Counted from the stretch's first letter, positions 25,784 through 36,914 are shown. The stretch: 64,000 bases of DNA from Gp6-AA40 sp963772955 (GCA_963772955.1 CAVYZF010000002.1:62001-126000); one strand, 5' to 3'. Notes: a model not told the origin generated them from the letters alone. Translations and numbers: made by a program.

Positions 25784-26818
25784 GTGACCTCGTCCCGCTT
25801 TCTGAAGGCCTGTCGCCGCGAGCCTGTTGATGCCACGCCTGTCTGGTTCATGCGCCAGGCGGGCCGCTACATGCAGGAGTACCGCACGCTTCGCGCGCAA
25901 TACTCGCTGCTCGAGATCTGCCGCACGCCGGATCTGGCGACAGAGGTGACCCTGCAACCGATTCGGCGTCTCGAAGTCGACGCCGCGATTCTGTTTTCCG
26001 ATCTGCTCCTGCCTCTTGCGCCGATGGGCCTGCCCTTCGACTTCATCAAGGGCGAAGGCCCGCAGATCGAGCACCCGATTGATGGACCGGCCGATATCGA
26101 GCGGCTGCGAGTCTTCGAACCGCGCGAGGCGCTCAGCCATGTGCTCCAGGCCATCCGGCAGATTCAAGGAGAGCTCGACGGTCGCGTTCCGCTCATCGGG
26201 TTTGCGGGTGCACCGTTCACCCTCGCGTCCTACGCGATCGAGGGCGGACATTCGAACAACTTCGCCAAGACGAAGGCGTTGATGTACGGCCATCCAGATG
26301 ACTGGCATCGGCTGTGCGAGAAGCTGTCGAGCGTCGTCGCCGACTATCTCGTGGCACAGATCGAAGCGGGAGTCGATGTTGTCCAGGTCTTCGATTCGTG
26401 GGTTGGCGCACTCGACGCCAGCGACTACCGCGAGTTCGCACTCCCCCACACGCGACCCATCTTCGAGGCAGTCGCGAAGCGGGTTCCGACGATCCACTTC
26501 GGCACGGGCACCTCCACCATTCTCGAAGAGCTTCGCGACGCCGGCGGAGACGTGATCGGCGTCGACTGGCGTATTCCGATCGACGAAGCCTGGGAACGAA
26601 TCGGCGAAGGCCACGCAGTCCAGGGCAATCTCGACCCCACGCTGCTCCTCGGCCCGCCAGCGCGGATGATGCAGCAGACAGACGCCGTGCTGAGTCACGT
26701 TGGCGCGCGTCCCGGTCACATCTTCAACCTTGGGCACGGCATTCTCCCCTCGACGCCGGTCGAGCACGTGCAGATGCTCGCGCACTACGTCCACACTGCG
26801 TCGAGGCGTTTGCGTTGA
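25784..26818 (+). CDS. hemE: Uroporphyrinogen decarboxylase
   Basis: A 344-residue cytoplasmic enzyme that decarboxylates the four acetate side chains of uroporphyrinogen III. The start is GTG 25784. Both family signatures are present: PVWFMRQAGRYMQEYR near 19-34 (substrate-binding Arg residues) and the GFAGAPFTLASYAIEG stretch near 140-155; the catalytic Asp lies in ILFSDLLLPL near 69-78. Ends with FNLGHGILPSTP. It precedes hemG, so these are two consecutive haem-branch enzymes in one transcript. Confidence 0.96.
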   Translation: MTSSRFLKACRREPVDATPVWFMRQAGRYMQEYRTLRAQYSLLEICRTPDLATEVTLQPIRRLEVDAAILFSDLLLPLAPMGLPFDFIKGEGPQIEHPIDGPADIERLRVFEPREALSHVLQAIRQIQGELDGRVPLIGFAGAPFTLASYAIEGGHSNNFAKTKALMYGHPDDWHRLCEKLSSVVADYLVAQIEAGVDVVQVFDSWVGALDASDYREFALPHTRPIFEAVAKRVPTIHFGTGTSTILEELRDAGGDVIGVDWRIPIDEAWERIGEGHAVQGNLDPTLLLGPPARMMQQTDAVLSHVGARPGHIFNLGHGILPSTPVEHVQMLAHYVHTASRRLR

Positions 26819-26821
26819 CGA

Positions 26822-26870
26822 TGTCGTGAACCGAACCTGAACACGAACCGAGAACCGAGCTGCGAGAAGC
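26822..26870 (+). repeat. Heptad repeat tract ending at the hemG start codon
   Basis: Seven imperfect 7-mers in one register: TGTCGTG, AACCGAA, CCTGAAC, ACGAACC, GAGAACC, GAGCTGC and GAGAAGC. The last unit ends at the base before GTG 26871. It fills the whole hemE-hemG gap. Confidence 0.6.
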
Positions 26871-28265
26871 GTGAACGACAGGGTTCCTGACGACGGGGTT
26901 ATCGACGTCGCGATCGTCGGAGGGGGAATTGCGGGGCTCGCCGCTGCGTTCGATCTGCAGAACCGTGGCCTGACCGTGCGGGTGCTCGAGGCATCGGCTC
27001 GCGTGGGAGGGGTCATCGCCACCGAGCGTTTCGACGACTGGATCATCGACGGCGGGCCCGACTCACTTCTCGTGCAGAAGCCTGCAGCCGTGACCCTGTG
27101 TCGCGAGCTGGGAATCGCCGACCGACTGGTTTCAACGCTGACACCTCGCACCGCGTTCGTGCTGCGAGACGGCCGGCTGCACGCGATTGCCGAAGGATCG
27201 TTCCTCGGTTTTCCGATCACCGTGGGCGCGCTCGCTCGCTCGCGACTGTTCTCGGTGGCCGGCAAAGCACGCATGGCCGGCGAGCTCCTCGTGCCACGTC
27301 GAACGATCGATGAGGATGAATCGATTGGCGCCTTCGTCAGCCGGCGATTCGGCCGTGAAGCGGTCGACTACCTCGCCGATCCCCTGCTTGCAGGCATCCA
27401 TGCCGGCGACGTCGATCGTCTCTCGATCCGCGCGCTGTTTCCTCGACTCGTGGACGCCGAACGCCGCTCGGGCAGCGTGATTCGAGCACTGAGAGCGTTA
27501 CACGTCCGGCCGTCACCGCAAGGCGCGTTTGTCACGTTACCCGGTGGCACCGGAGAGCTGGTCGACACGCTGTCGAAAGCGCTGGCGCCGGGAACGGTGG
27601 TGACGGGCGCGCGCGCGACGAATCTCCAACGGACCGGCGGCTACTCGATCGACTCGACGGCTGGTGGCGTGCAGGCACGCAGTATCGTGCTCGCGGTGCC
27701 CGCGTACGTGACGGGATCACTTGTGCGACCGATCGACGCGACGTTCGCTGATCTGTGCGATGTGATCCCGTATGCCTCGACAGCGACGGTTGCGTTCGGT
27801 TATCGACGCGATCAGGTCGCACATCCACTTCGCGGAACCGGCTTCGTCGTCCCGCGCACGGAAGGCCTCGCGCTGCTGGCCGGGACCTGGGTCTCATCGA
27901 AGTGGCCGGGACGCGCCCCCGAAGGTCACGTGCTGCTGCGCGGCTTCCTCGGCGGCGGCCGCGACCCGCGTCGCCTCGAGGCCTCTGATACGGAACTCGT
28001 GGATACCGCTCAACGCGAGTTCACCGACCTGCTTGGGATCTCCGGGCCGCCGCTGTTCTCGCGCCTGTATCGCTGGACGCGCCAGAGCCCGCAGTACGAA
28101 GTCGGTCACCTGCATCGCGTCGCAGGCATCGAGCGCCGTCTTGCGGCACTGCCAGGGCTCTTCGTGACCGGCAGCGGCTTCAAGGCGATCGGGATCCCTG
28201 ACTGCATCAGCGACGGCCGGGCCGCCGCGGCGCGCGCCGCAGACTACGTCGCATCGCTGACATAG
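26871..28265 (+). CDS. hemG: Protoporphyrinogen / coproporphyrinogen oxidase (HemY/HemG type)
   Basis: A 464-residue oxygen-dependent FAD enzyme of the HemY/PPOX family. The N-terminal dinucleotide fold DVAIVGGGIAGLAAAFDLQ near 12-30, the ARVGGVI motif and the closing GLFVTGSGFKAIGIPDCISDG near 425-445 are present. Whether it oxidises proto- or coproporphyrinogen depends on the pathway used, which is not visible here. The GTG start follows directly on a heptad repeat without a clear Shine-Dalgarno. It is in the same transcript as hemE. Confidence 0.92.
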   Translation: MNDRVPDDGVIDVAIVGGGIAGLAAAFDLQNRGLTVRVLEASARVGGVIATERFDDWIIDGGPDSLLVQKPAAVTLCRELGIADRLVSTLTPRTAFVLRDGRLHAIAEGSFLGFPITVGALARSRLFSVAGKARMAGELLVPRRTIDEDESIGAFVSRRFGREAVDYLADPLLAGIHAGDVDRLSIRALFPRLVDAERRSGSVIRALRALHVRPSPQGAFVTLPGGTGELVDTLSKALAPGTVVTGARATNLQRTGGYSIDSTAGGVQARSIVLAVPAYVTGSLVRPIDATFADLCDVIPYASTATVAFGYRRDQVAHPLRGTGFVVPRTEGLALLAGTWVSSKWPGRAPEGHVLLRGFLGGGRDPRRLEASDTELVDTAQREFTDLLGISGPPLFSRLYRWTRQSPQYEVGHLHRVAGIERRLAALPGLFVTGSGFKAIGIPDCISDGRAAAARAADYVASLT

Positions 28266-28277
28266 AATCCGCTCCCA

Positions 28278-28305
28278 TTGGGAGTTGGGAATTGGGAGTT
28301 GGGAG
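28278..28305 (+). repeat. Heptad repeat tract forming the arginase ribosome-binding site
   Basis: Four 7-mers (TTGGGAG, TTGGGAA, TTGGGAG, TTGGGAG) end at the base before the TTG start codon, which is itself the beginning of a fifth unit. GGGAG is the nearest Shine-Dalgarno-like sequence. CTCCCA immediately before (28272-28277) pairs with the first TGGGAG. Confidence 0.85.
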
Positions 28306-29214
28306 TTGAAACCAGTTCACATCATCGGCGTGCCGCTCGATCTGGGCGCTGGACGTCGCGGCGTCGACATGGGACCTTCCGCCTTTCGTATCGCTGGGCT
28401 CAGCACGCAGATTGCCGACCTCGGACGCACCGTCATCGATCAGGGTGACGTGCCGGCACCGATCCCCGAGACTCAGCACAAATCAGACGAGCATAAGAAG
28501 TACATCCACGAGATCGCACGCGTCTGCCAGACGCTCTACACCAAGACGACCGACTCGCTCGACGCGGGCGCGTTGCCTCTCGTGCTTGGCGGCGATCACA
28601 GCCTCGCCGCAGGCTCGGTCGCCGCCAGTGCGGACTGGGTGCGCCGCTTCTCGGGATATCCGCTGGGACTCATCTGGGTCGACGCACACGGCGATATGCA
28701 CACCCCCGAGACGACGACGAGCGGCAACGTGCACGGGATGCCGCTCGCTGCCTTGCTTGGCCAGGAGCCAGCCGAGCTCGCATCGATCGGCTCGTCGCCG
28801 TCGGTGCTCCCGCAGCACACGGTCCTCGTCGGAATCAGGAACCTCGATGAACGCGAGAAGGAGCGCATCCGCGCGTCAGGCGTGCACGTGTTCACGATGA
28901 AGGATATCGACCGGCACGGCATCGCCGATGTCGCCGAGCGCGCGATCGCGATCGCTTCGAATGGCACCGGCGGCATCCACATCTCGTTCGACATGGATGC
29001 GTGTGATCCGATGTTTGCGCCCGGCGTCGGAACGCCGGTGCGCGGTGGATTGGACTACCGCGAAGCCCACATGGTGATGGAGATCGTCGCCGACTCGAAG
29101 CTGCTCGTCGCGCTGGATCTCGTCGAGGTCAATCCCACATTGGATCTCCGCAACACCACAGCGGAGTTCGCGACCGAGTTGGCGCTGTCGGCGCTGGGGA
29201 AAGGAATTCTGTAG
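28306..29214 (+). CDS. Arginase
   Basis: A 302-residue binuclear-manganese ureohydrolase hydrolysing arginine to ornithine and urea. TTG 28306 gives MKPVHIIGVPLDLGAGRRGV; the frame starts seven codons earlier within the repeat. Metal ligands are in GGDHSLAAG, DAHGDMHT and SFDMDACDPMFAPG, in the right order. The arginase-type (rather than agmatinase) substrate loop is suggested by SGNVHGMPLAALLG. It follows hemG by 40 bp on the same strand; no urease genes are present. Ends in a heptad repeat shared with pepF. Confidence 0.93.
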   Translation: MKPVHIIGVPLDLGAGRRGVDMGPSAFRIAGLSTQIADLGRTVIDQGDVPAPIPETQHKSDEHKKYIHEIARVCQTLYTKTTDSLDAGALPLVLGGDHSLAAGSVAASADWVRRFSGYPLGLIWVDAHGDMHTPETTTSGNVHGMPLAALLGQEPAELASIGSSPSVLPQHTVLVGIRNLDEREKERIRASGVHVFTMKDIDRHGIADVAERAIAIASNGTGGIHISFDMDACDPMFAPGVGTPVRGGLDYREAHMVMEIVADSKLLVALDLVEVNPTLDLRNTTAEFATELALSALGKGIL

Positions 29215-29255
29215 GCTCTGGGCTCTGGCCAAAGCCGAGAGCCTAGGGCCGAGAG
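29214..29255. repeat. Heptad hairpin tract between arginase and pepF
   Basis: Six 7-mers: GGCTCTG, GGCTCTG, GCCAAAG, CCGAGAG, CCTAGGG and CCGAGAG. The first two units pair with the later ones, forming a stem around CAAA. The pepF stop (29243) and the codons before it (GSRP) lie in the tract. Likely terminates both convergent genes. Confidence 0.75.
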
Positions 29256-31126
29256 CCGAGTAGTTTCTCCATCTCGTCCATGACCTCGTTCATGCGCTTG
29301 ATCGTCAGATCGAGCGGCTCGTCGGTGGTCATGTCCACGCCCGCATCCTTCAGCAGATCGATCGGATACTTCGACCCGCCTGCGGCAAGGAACGTCAGAT
29401 AGCGCTTCGTCGCCGCCTGATCGCCCGCGAGCACCTTCGCCGAAAGCGCTTCGGCGGCCGTGAACGAGGTGGCGTACTGGAAGACGTAGAAGTCGCGATA
29501 GAAGTGCGGAATGAAGCTCCACTCGTGAGCGATGTAATCGTCCACGATGGCCATCTTCTGATCGTGACCGTAGTACTGGCGAGTGATATCCAGATACAGC
29601 TTCGCGAGCGCATCACCGGTGATCGGCTCGCCGCGCTCGCCCATCTCGTGCATCTTCAGCTCGAACTCGGCGAACTGCGTCTGACGGAAGACGGTCGCCT
29701 TGATGCCTTCGAGATAGTTGCCGAGCAACGACAACCGCGTCGGCGTGTCCTTGATCCGCTTGAGCATGTAGTCGATGAGGAGCGCCTCGTTGAACGTTGA
29801 CGCCACTTCCGCCACGAAGGTCGGATAGCCTGCCGTCACGTACGGCTGCGTCTTGTTCGAGTAGTAGCTCTGCATCGTGTGCCCGAGCTCGTGGGCCAGC
29901 GTGCTGACATCGTTGTACTGCCCGAGGTAGTTGAGCAGCATGTAGGGATGAACGTCGTAGGCGCCGCCGTTCGAATACGCGCCGGACACCTTGCCTTCGG
30001 TTGGGTACCAGTCGATCCAGCGCTCCTTGAATCCGCGACGGAGCACGTCGGTGTAGTCCTTCCCGAGCGGTGACGCAGCACCGATGACGTGTTCCTGTGC
30101 CTCCTCGGGTGAATACCGAAGATCGACCGAGGCGACGAGCGGCGCATACAAGTCGTAGTAGTGCAGGTCGTCGGTCACTCCCATCATCCGCTTGCGCAGC
30201 TTGAGATAGCGATGGAACGTGGGCAGGTGACGATTCACGCCGTCGACCAGGCGCATGTAGACGGACACCGGAATGTTGGGCCCGTTCAGCGACGCCTCGA
30301 GGTCCGACGGGTACTTGCGCGACTTCGAGTAGAACAACGACTTCTGCACGTTCGAGTTCATCGTCACGCCGAGCGTCCGGCTGAAGCCGCCAAGCGCCTT
30401 GAAGAACGCAGACATCGCGGCTTCTCTGTCGGCGCGGTTCGGGGACGTGCGCAGCTCGCTGTATCCGGCCTGATCGATCTTGATCGTCTTGCCGTCCGCA
30501 AGCGTGATGGTGGGATACGGGAAGTCGGCGTTCGCAAGGATCGTGTAGATGTTGTTCGCCGACCCTGCCATCGGCGCCGCATCAGCCAGGATCTTCTCTT
30601 CGGAATCCGAGAGCGTATGCGCCGCGCGACGCACGATGTCCCTCAGATAGAAGGCGTACGGGGCCAACCGTCGTTCGGAGGTCATCGCCTTCTCGATCGA
30701 CGCGCTCCCGTTCTTCAACACCTCCGGCTCGATGTAGGACGCCTCGGCGCCGAACTTCGCGTAGATCTGCTGCATCTCCTGCTGCATGCCTTGTGCGCCG
30801 GACACGCGCGTATCCTCGTCGGACAGCATGCTCGCGTAGACGTACAGGCGGGAGAGCTCCTTATCGAGGCGCGAGCTCATCTCGAGGGCATCGGCCAGGA
30901 CGGCGGGCGAGGAACCAAGCTTGCCGCGGAACTCCCCAAGACGCGTGATTTCGGCCGTAATCTTCTCTTTCTGCGCCTTCCATGTCGCCTGGCTCGGATA
31001 GACGTCGGCCAGGTTCCACTTGTAGGCATCGGCCACTTTCGCGCGGTCCCGATCCTGCGCTGTCATCAATACGGTCATGCTCACTACCGCTCCTGCTGCA
31101 ATGCCAATTTTCCGCGTCACGGCCAT
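29243..31126 (-). CDS. pepF: Oligoendopeptidase F-like peptidase (M3), secreted
   Basis: A 627-residue zinc oligopeptidase. A signal peptide (residues about 1-23, ending MTAQ) precedes the N-terminal helical F domain and the M3 catalytic domain. The zinc motif HELGHTM is near 410 (STLAHELGHTMQ), with the downstream Glu ligand in FVAEVASTFNEALL. Classical PepF is cytoplasmic and lacks a leader, so this is an exported variant that would digest peptides in the periplasm. Length is usual for the family. It is convergent with arginase and divergent from the metallopeptidase gene. Confidence 0.92.
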   Translation of the reverse strand: MAVTRKIGIAAGAVVSMTVLMTAQDRDRAKVADAYKWNLADVYPSQATWKAQKEKITAEITRLGEFRGKLGSSPAVLADALEMSSRLDKELSRLYVYASMLSDEDTRVSGAQGMQQEMQQIYAKFGAEASYIEPEVLKNGSASIEKAMTSERRLAPYAFYLRDIVRRAAHTLSDSEEKILADAAPMAGSANNIYTILANADFPYPTITLADGKTIKIDQAGYSELRTSPNRADREAAMSAFFKALGGFSRTLGVTMNSNVQKSLFYSKSRKYPSDLEASLNGPNIPVSVYMRLVDGVNRHLPTFHRYLKLRKRMMGVTDDLHYYDLYAPLVASVDLRYSPEEAQEHVIGAASPLGKDYTDVLRRGFKERWIDWYPTEGKVSGAYSNGGAYDVHPYMLLNYLGQYNDVSTLAHELGHTMQSYYSNKTQPYVTAGYPTFVAEVASTFNEALLIDYMLKRIKDTPTRLSLLGNYLEGIKATVFRQTQFAEFELKMHEMGERGEPITGDALAKLYLDITRQYYGHDQKMAIVDDYIAHEWSFIPHFYRDFYVFQYATSFTAAEALSAKVLAGDQAATKRYLTFLAAGGSKYPIDLLKDAGVDMTTDEPLDLTIKRMNEVMDEMEKLLGSRP

Positions 31127-31176
31127 CTCCCTCAGGTTACCGGCTGGCTACGAGCTAGTCTATATCCCAGCCCCAC

Positions 31177-32202
31177 ATGCCCAAACGTCCTGTGCACGAG
31201 ACATGGCCTGAGCTCGACGATGACGGTCTGCTCGAGTTACGGATGTCCGACCTGCCTCTTGCGATCGAAGCCACGCTGGCCGAGCGAACCGAGCAGCTCC
31301 GCGACGAGCTTCGCGCCCGCGGCCTCAACTTCAATCTGCACTTCTACTTGTCCGACGAGTGGTTCACACCGGACGGCGCCACGGCGATCGCGATCCCGTT
31401 CTACCTGGCGCATCCGCGTCTCGAGAAGCTCGAAGACACGCAGATGCTCGAGGTCGAGGGCGGCGAACACGAGTGGTGCATGCGCATCCTTCGTCACGAG
31501 GCAGGTCACGCCATAGACAACGCCTATCGTCTCCGCCGAAGAGCCAAACGCCGCGAGGTCTTCGGCTCGCACGCGGAACCGTATCCCGAGTTCTACACGC
31601 CGAAGCCGTACAGCAAGAGCTTCGTGCTGCACCTGGACTCGTGGTACGCGCAGAGCCACCCTGATGAAGACTTCGCTGAAACGTTTGCGGTGTGGTTGAC
31701 GCCGAACAGTGAGTGGCGTCATCGCTACGCTGGCTGGAAAGCGCTTCCGAAACTCGAATACATGGACGCGCTGATGGGATCGCTGCGCGATGTGCCGCCG
31801 CCGGTCGAGAACCCGCAGGAAATCGACGCGTTGCCGACGTTGAAGCTCACATTGCGCCAGCACTACCGGAACAAGCGCCGACACTACGGTGTGGACTACC
31901 CCAACTTCTACGACCGCGATCTGCGTCGCCTGTTCTCTGACGCGCCAGAATTCACCGGGCACGTCACCGCTGCGCAGTTCATCTCCCGGATCAGGCGGCA
32001 GGTCCGCCGCGTCGTCGCGGGATGGACCGGTATCTACCAGTACACGATCGACCAGGTGCTCGAGGAGATGATCGGCCGCTGCCGCGAGCTCAAACTTCGC
32101 CTCGCGGTGCCTGAAGAACAGGCGCGCCAGGAGTTCACCGTGCTGCTGACCGTGCAGGCGATGAACTACCTCCACAGCGGCGGGCATCGGCTATTCCTGT
32201 GA
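31177..32202 (+). CDS. Putative zinc-binding metallopeptidase
   Basis: A 341-residue protein without a signal peptide. HEAGH near 108-112 (ILRHEAGHAIDNAYRL) supplies two zinc ligands and the catalytic Glu; the third ligand is probably in DEDFAETFAVWL near 169-180. This matches bacterial 'putative zinc-binding metallopeptidase' entries whose substrate is unknown. The rest is basic and Arg-rich. The stop overlaps the next gene's start as GTGA, so the peptidase and the ATP-grasp ligase are made together. TATATC 10 nt before the ATG is a -10 candidate; no Shine-Dalgarno was seen. Confidence 0.8.
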   Translation: MPKRPVHETWPELDDDGLLELRMSDLPLAIEATLAERTEQLRDELRARGLNFNLHFYLSDEWFTPDGATAIAIPFYLAHPRLEKLEDTQMLEVEGGEHEWCMRILRHEAGHAIDNAYRLRRRAKRREVFGSHAEPYPEFYTPKPYSKSFVLHLDSWYAQSHPDEDFAETFAVWLTPNSEWRHRYAGWKALPKLEYMDALMGSLRDVPPPVENPQEIDALPTLKLTLRQHYRNKRRHYGVDYPNFYDRDLRRLFSDAPEFTGHVTAAQFISRIRRQVRRVVAGWTGIYQYTIDQVLEEMIGRCRELKLRLAVPEEQARQEFTVLLTVQAMNYLHSGGHRLFL

Positions 32203-33218
32203 AGAAGCTTCGCATCCTCGCGCTCGTCCACGACCATCTGGTCCCGCCAGAGGACACCACCGGCATCGACATCCTCGAGGCCGAATGGAAGATGGAGTAC
32301 GACGTCATCGAAACCCTGCGCGAGATCGGTCACGAAGTGCGCGTGCTCGGCATCAACGACAACCTCGGTGGCATTCGTCCGACCGCCGGTCTCTTCAAGC
32401 CGCATATCGTCTTCAACCTGATGGAGGCGTTTGCCGGCGTCACGACCTTCGATCAGAACGTCGTCAGCTATCTCGAACTGCTCGGGCTTCCCTATACCGG
32501 GTGCAACCCGCGCGGCCTCATCCTCGCGCGCGACAAGGCACTGTCGAAGAAGCTGCTCGCGTATCACCGTATCCGTGTACCGGAGTTCACGGTCGTACGC
32601 CACGGCCGCAAGGTCTCGCTCCCGAAGCGGCTGACGTTCCCGCTGATCGTCAAGTCGCTGTTCTTCGAGGCATCGACCGGAATTTCACAGGCGTCGGTGG
32701 TCGAGAATCACGATCAGCTCGCCAAGCGCGCCACGTTCATCCACGAGAAACTCGGCACCGCGGCGATCGTCGAGCAGTTCATCGACGGACGCGAGCTTTA
32801 TGTCGGCGTGATTGGCAACGAGCGGCTCGACGTGCTGCCGCCGTGGGAAATGTCGTTCGCGCAGATGCCGGACAACCGCTGGAAGATTGCGACCGAGCGC
32901 GTCAAGTGGAGCACGCAGTATCAGAAGAAGAACGGCATCATGACCGACCAGGCAAAGCTCGACGCCCCCACCATCGAGCGCATGCAGCGCATGGCGAAGC
33001 GCGCGTATCGAGCACTCGACCTGAGCGGCTACGCCCGCATCGATGTGCGCATGGACGAGCAAGGCCGGATCTTCGTCCTCGAGGCCAACCCGAATCCGAA
33101 CATGGCGTACGGCGAAGACTTCTCCGAATCGGCCGAGGCTCAGGGCATCTCGTACGAACACCTGCTGGATCGGCTGATTGCCCTCGGCCTGCGCTGGAAG
33201 CCTGCCCGAACGGGCTAG
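32199..33218 (+). CDS. ATP-grasp ligase, D-Ala-D-Ala ligase-like
   Basis: A 339-residue ATP-grasp enzyme. The N-terminal domain (VHDHLVPPEDTTG) is followed by the ATP-binding region: GCNPRGLILARDKALSKKLL near 101-120, VKSLFFEASTGISQAS near 152-167 in place of the usual glycine loop, and the metal-binding ARIDVRMDEQGRIFVLEANPNPN near 277-300. It belongs to the D-Ala--D-Ala ligase superfamily but lacks Ddl-specific residues, so a different carboxylate-amine ligation is likely. It is translationally coupled (GTGA) to a metallopeptidase. The substrate is unknown. Confidence 0.85.
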   Translation: MKKLRILALVHDHLVPPEDTTGIDILEAEWKMEYDVIETLREIGHEVRVLGINDNLGGIRPTAGLFKPHIVFNLMEAFAGVTTFDQNVVSYLELLGLPYTGCNPRGLILARDKALSKKLLAYHRIRVPEFTVVRHGRKVSLPKRLTFPLIVKSLFFEASTGISQASVVENHDQLAKRATFIHEKLGTAAIVEQFIDGRELYVGVIGNERLDVLPPWEMSFAQMPDNRWKIATERVKWSTQYQKKNGIMTDQAKLDAPTIERMQRMAKRAYRALDLSGYARIDVRMDEQGRIFVLEANPNPNMAYGEDFSESAEAQGISYEHLLDRLIALGLRWKPARTG

Positions 33219-33336
33219 TGCGAACTTTTCCGCGCGGATAGGGATCATTTCGCAGCGTCGGGACAGCGAGGGTGTGTTTAGGGCATCATTAGTTTGAGCC
33301 CAAACCGGACAGCTTCTTGCATTAGACGCCCCACGG

Positions 33337-34596
33337 ATGAAAACCTCTCACCTCAGCCTCATCGGTCTGGCCTGGGTTGCCAGTGTCGTGCTCGTGTCGG
33401 CGCAGAAGATCCACCCGGCGCTGATCCGCAACCATCCGGCGATCGCGTACGCAACAGCACCCGTGTCCGACCCGGTTGCGCTGTTGAACGAGCGGTTGCG
33501 CCGTGGAGAGGTCACGCTCGAAAAGACCGAGCATTCCGGCTACCTCCAGTCGGTGCTGTCGGCTCTCGGCGTGTCGATCGACTCGCAAGTCCTGGTGTTT
33601 TCGAAAACGAGCTTTCAGGCTCCGCGGATCAATCCGACCAACCCGCGCGCCATCTTCTTCAACGACTCGGTGTCTGTTGGCTTTGTTCGTGGCGGCCCGG
33701 TGCTGGAGTTCGTTGCCCAGGACCCGAAACAGGGGTCGATCTTCTACACGTTCGAGCAGTCGCCCTCCGGCCCGCCTCAGTTCGAACGCAACGACACCTG
33801 CGTGATGTGTCACGTGTCCGACGCCACGCACTACGTGCCCGGGTTGTTCGTCGGCAGCGTCTTCCCCAGCGTAAACGGGACGACGATGTATGGGCCGGCG
33901 TATACGACGGACCACAGGAGCCCATTCGAAATCCGCTGGGGTGGATGGTTCGTGACTGGCACGCATCAGGCGACGCGCCACATGGGAAACGCCGTCGCAA
34001 CCGATCCGTCGGACCTCGGGGCGATGATCACGCCAGAGAGCGTTCACGTCACGAACCTGACCGGCCGGTTCGACATGACCGGATACCTCTCGCCGTACAG
34101 CGACATCGTCGCGCTGCTCGTGCTCGAACATCAGGCGCAGATGCTCAATCTGATCACGCGCGTGGGATGGGAGGCACGGGTGGGCGGCGAGGTCGCGCAT
34201 CGGCCGTTCGCCTCGGCGGTGGAGGAATTCGTCGACTATCTGCTCTTCGTCGACGAGTCGCCCCTTCCTGGACCGATCAGCGGCCCCACTCCGTATGGAA
34301 AGCGATTCGCCGCGGGCGGGCCGCGCGACAGCAAGGGGCGATCGCTGCGTGAGCTCGATCTCACCGGTCGCCTGCTGAAGTATCCGTGCAGCTACTTGAT
34401 CTACTCCGAGCCGTTCGATGCGCTGCCGGACGCCGCGAAAAGCGCCGTGTATCAGCGACTGTGGGACGTGCTGAACGGGCGCGACGCCGCGCTCCGCTAT
34501 AGCGTGCTCAGTCCCGAGGATCGCACCGCGATTATCGAAATCCTGAGAGACACCAAGAAGGACCTGCCCTCGTACTGGTTGGTGGGGAGTGGTTAG
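33337..34596 (+). CDS. Secreted monoheme-type protein (one CxxCH)
   Basis: A 419-residue exported protein with a Sec signal (ending VLVSAQ) and a single CVMCH haem-binding motif near residue 155. The remainder is a large soluble domain not matching a standard cytochrome c class; conserved-looking parts are MGNAVATDPSD and the Leu-rich YSDIVALLVLEHQAQMLN region. Hypothetical multidomain cytochromes of this kind are common in Acidobacteria, and electron transfer is inferred from the motif only. Its last seven codons and stop (WLVGSG) lie inside a heptad repeat. Function unknown. Confidence 0.7.
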   Translation: MKTSHLSLIGLAWVASVVLVSAQKIHPALIRNHPAIAYATAPVSDPVALLNERLRRGEVTLEKTEHSGYLQSVLSALGVSIDSQVLVFSKTSFQAPRINPTNPRAIFFNDSVSVGFVRGGPVLEFVAQDPKQGSIFYTFEQSPSGPPQFERNDTCVMCHVSDATHYVPGLFVGSVFPSVNGTTMYGPAYTTDHRSPFEIRWGGWFVTGTHQATRHMGNAVATDPSDLGAMITPESVHVTNLTGRFDMTGYLSPYSDIVALLVLEHQAQMLNLITRVGWEARVGGEVAHRPFASAVEEFVDYLLFVDESPLPGPISGPTPYGKRFAAGGPRDSKGRSLRELDLTGRLLKYPCSYLIYSEPFDALPDAAKSAVYQRLWDVLNGRDAALRYSVLSPEDRTAIIEILRDTKKDLPSYWLVGSG

Positions 34597-34645
34597 TGAT
34601 TGGTGGTTAGTTCCTAGTTCGTAGCACCCACCTACCACTCACCAC
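34576..34645 (+). repeat. Heptad repeat tract with inverted second half before the kinase
   Basis: Ten 7-mers in register: TGGTTGG, TGGGGAG, TGGTTAG, TGATTGG, TGGTTAG, TTCCTAG, TTCGTAG, CACCCAC, CTACCAC and TCACCAC. The last three pair with the first ones. The TAG stop of the monoheme gene is in the third unit, and the kinase promoter box follows directly. Confidence 0.8.
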
Positions 34646-34651
34646 CGACCA

Positions 34652-34657
34652 TATAAT
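34652..34657 (+). promoter_or_regulatory. Perfect TATAAT -10 box of the Ser/Thr kinase
   Basis: TATAAT lies 10 nt before ATG 34668. Transcription would begin about 4 nt before the start codon, so the mRNA is almost leaderless. It sits at the end of a heptad tract. Confidence 0.6.
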
Positions 34658-34667
34658 TTCTCCCGAG

Positions 34668-36912
<2,245 letters not shown>

Positions 36913-36914
<2 letters not shown>

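Noticed and set aside
25742..27274. 510-codon minus-strand frame antisense to hemE and hemG
   Set aside because: Composition typical of a shadow; hemE and hemG are certain.
30161..31516. 451-codon plus-strand frame antisense to pepF
   Set aside because: No recognisable protein features; pepF has HELGH and a signal peptide.
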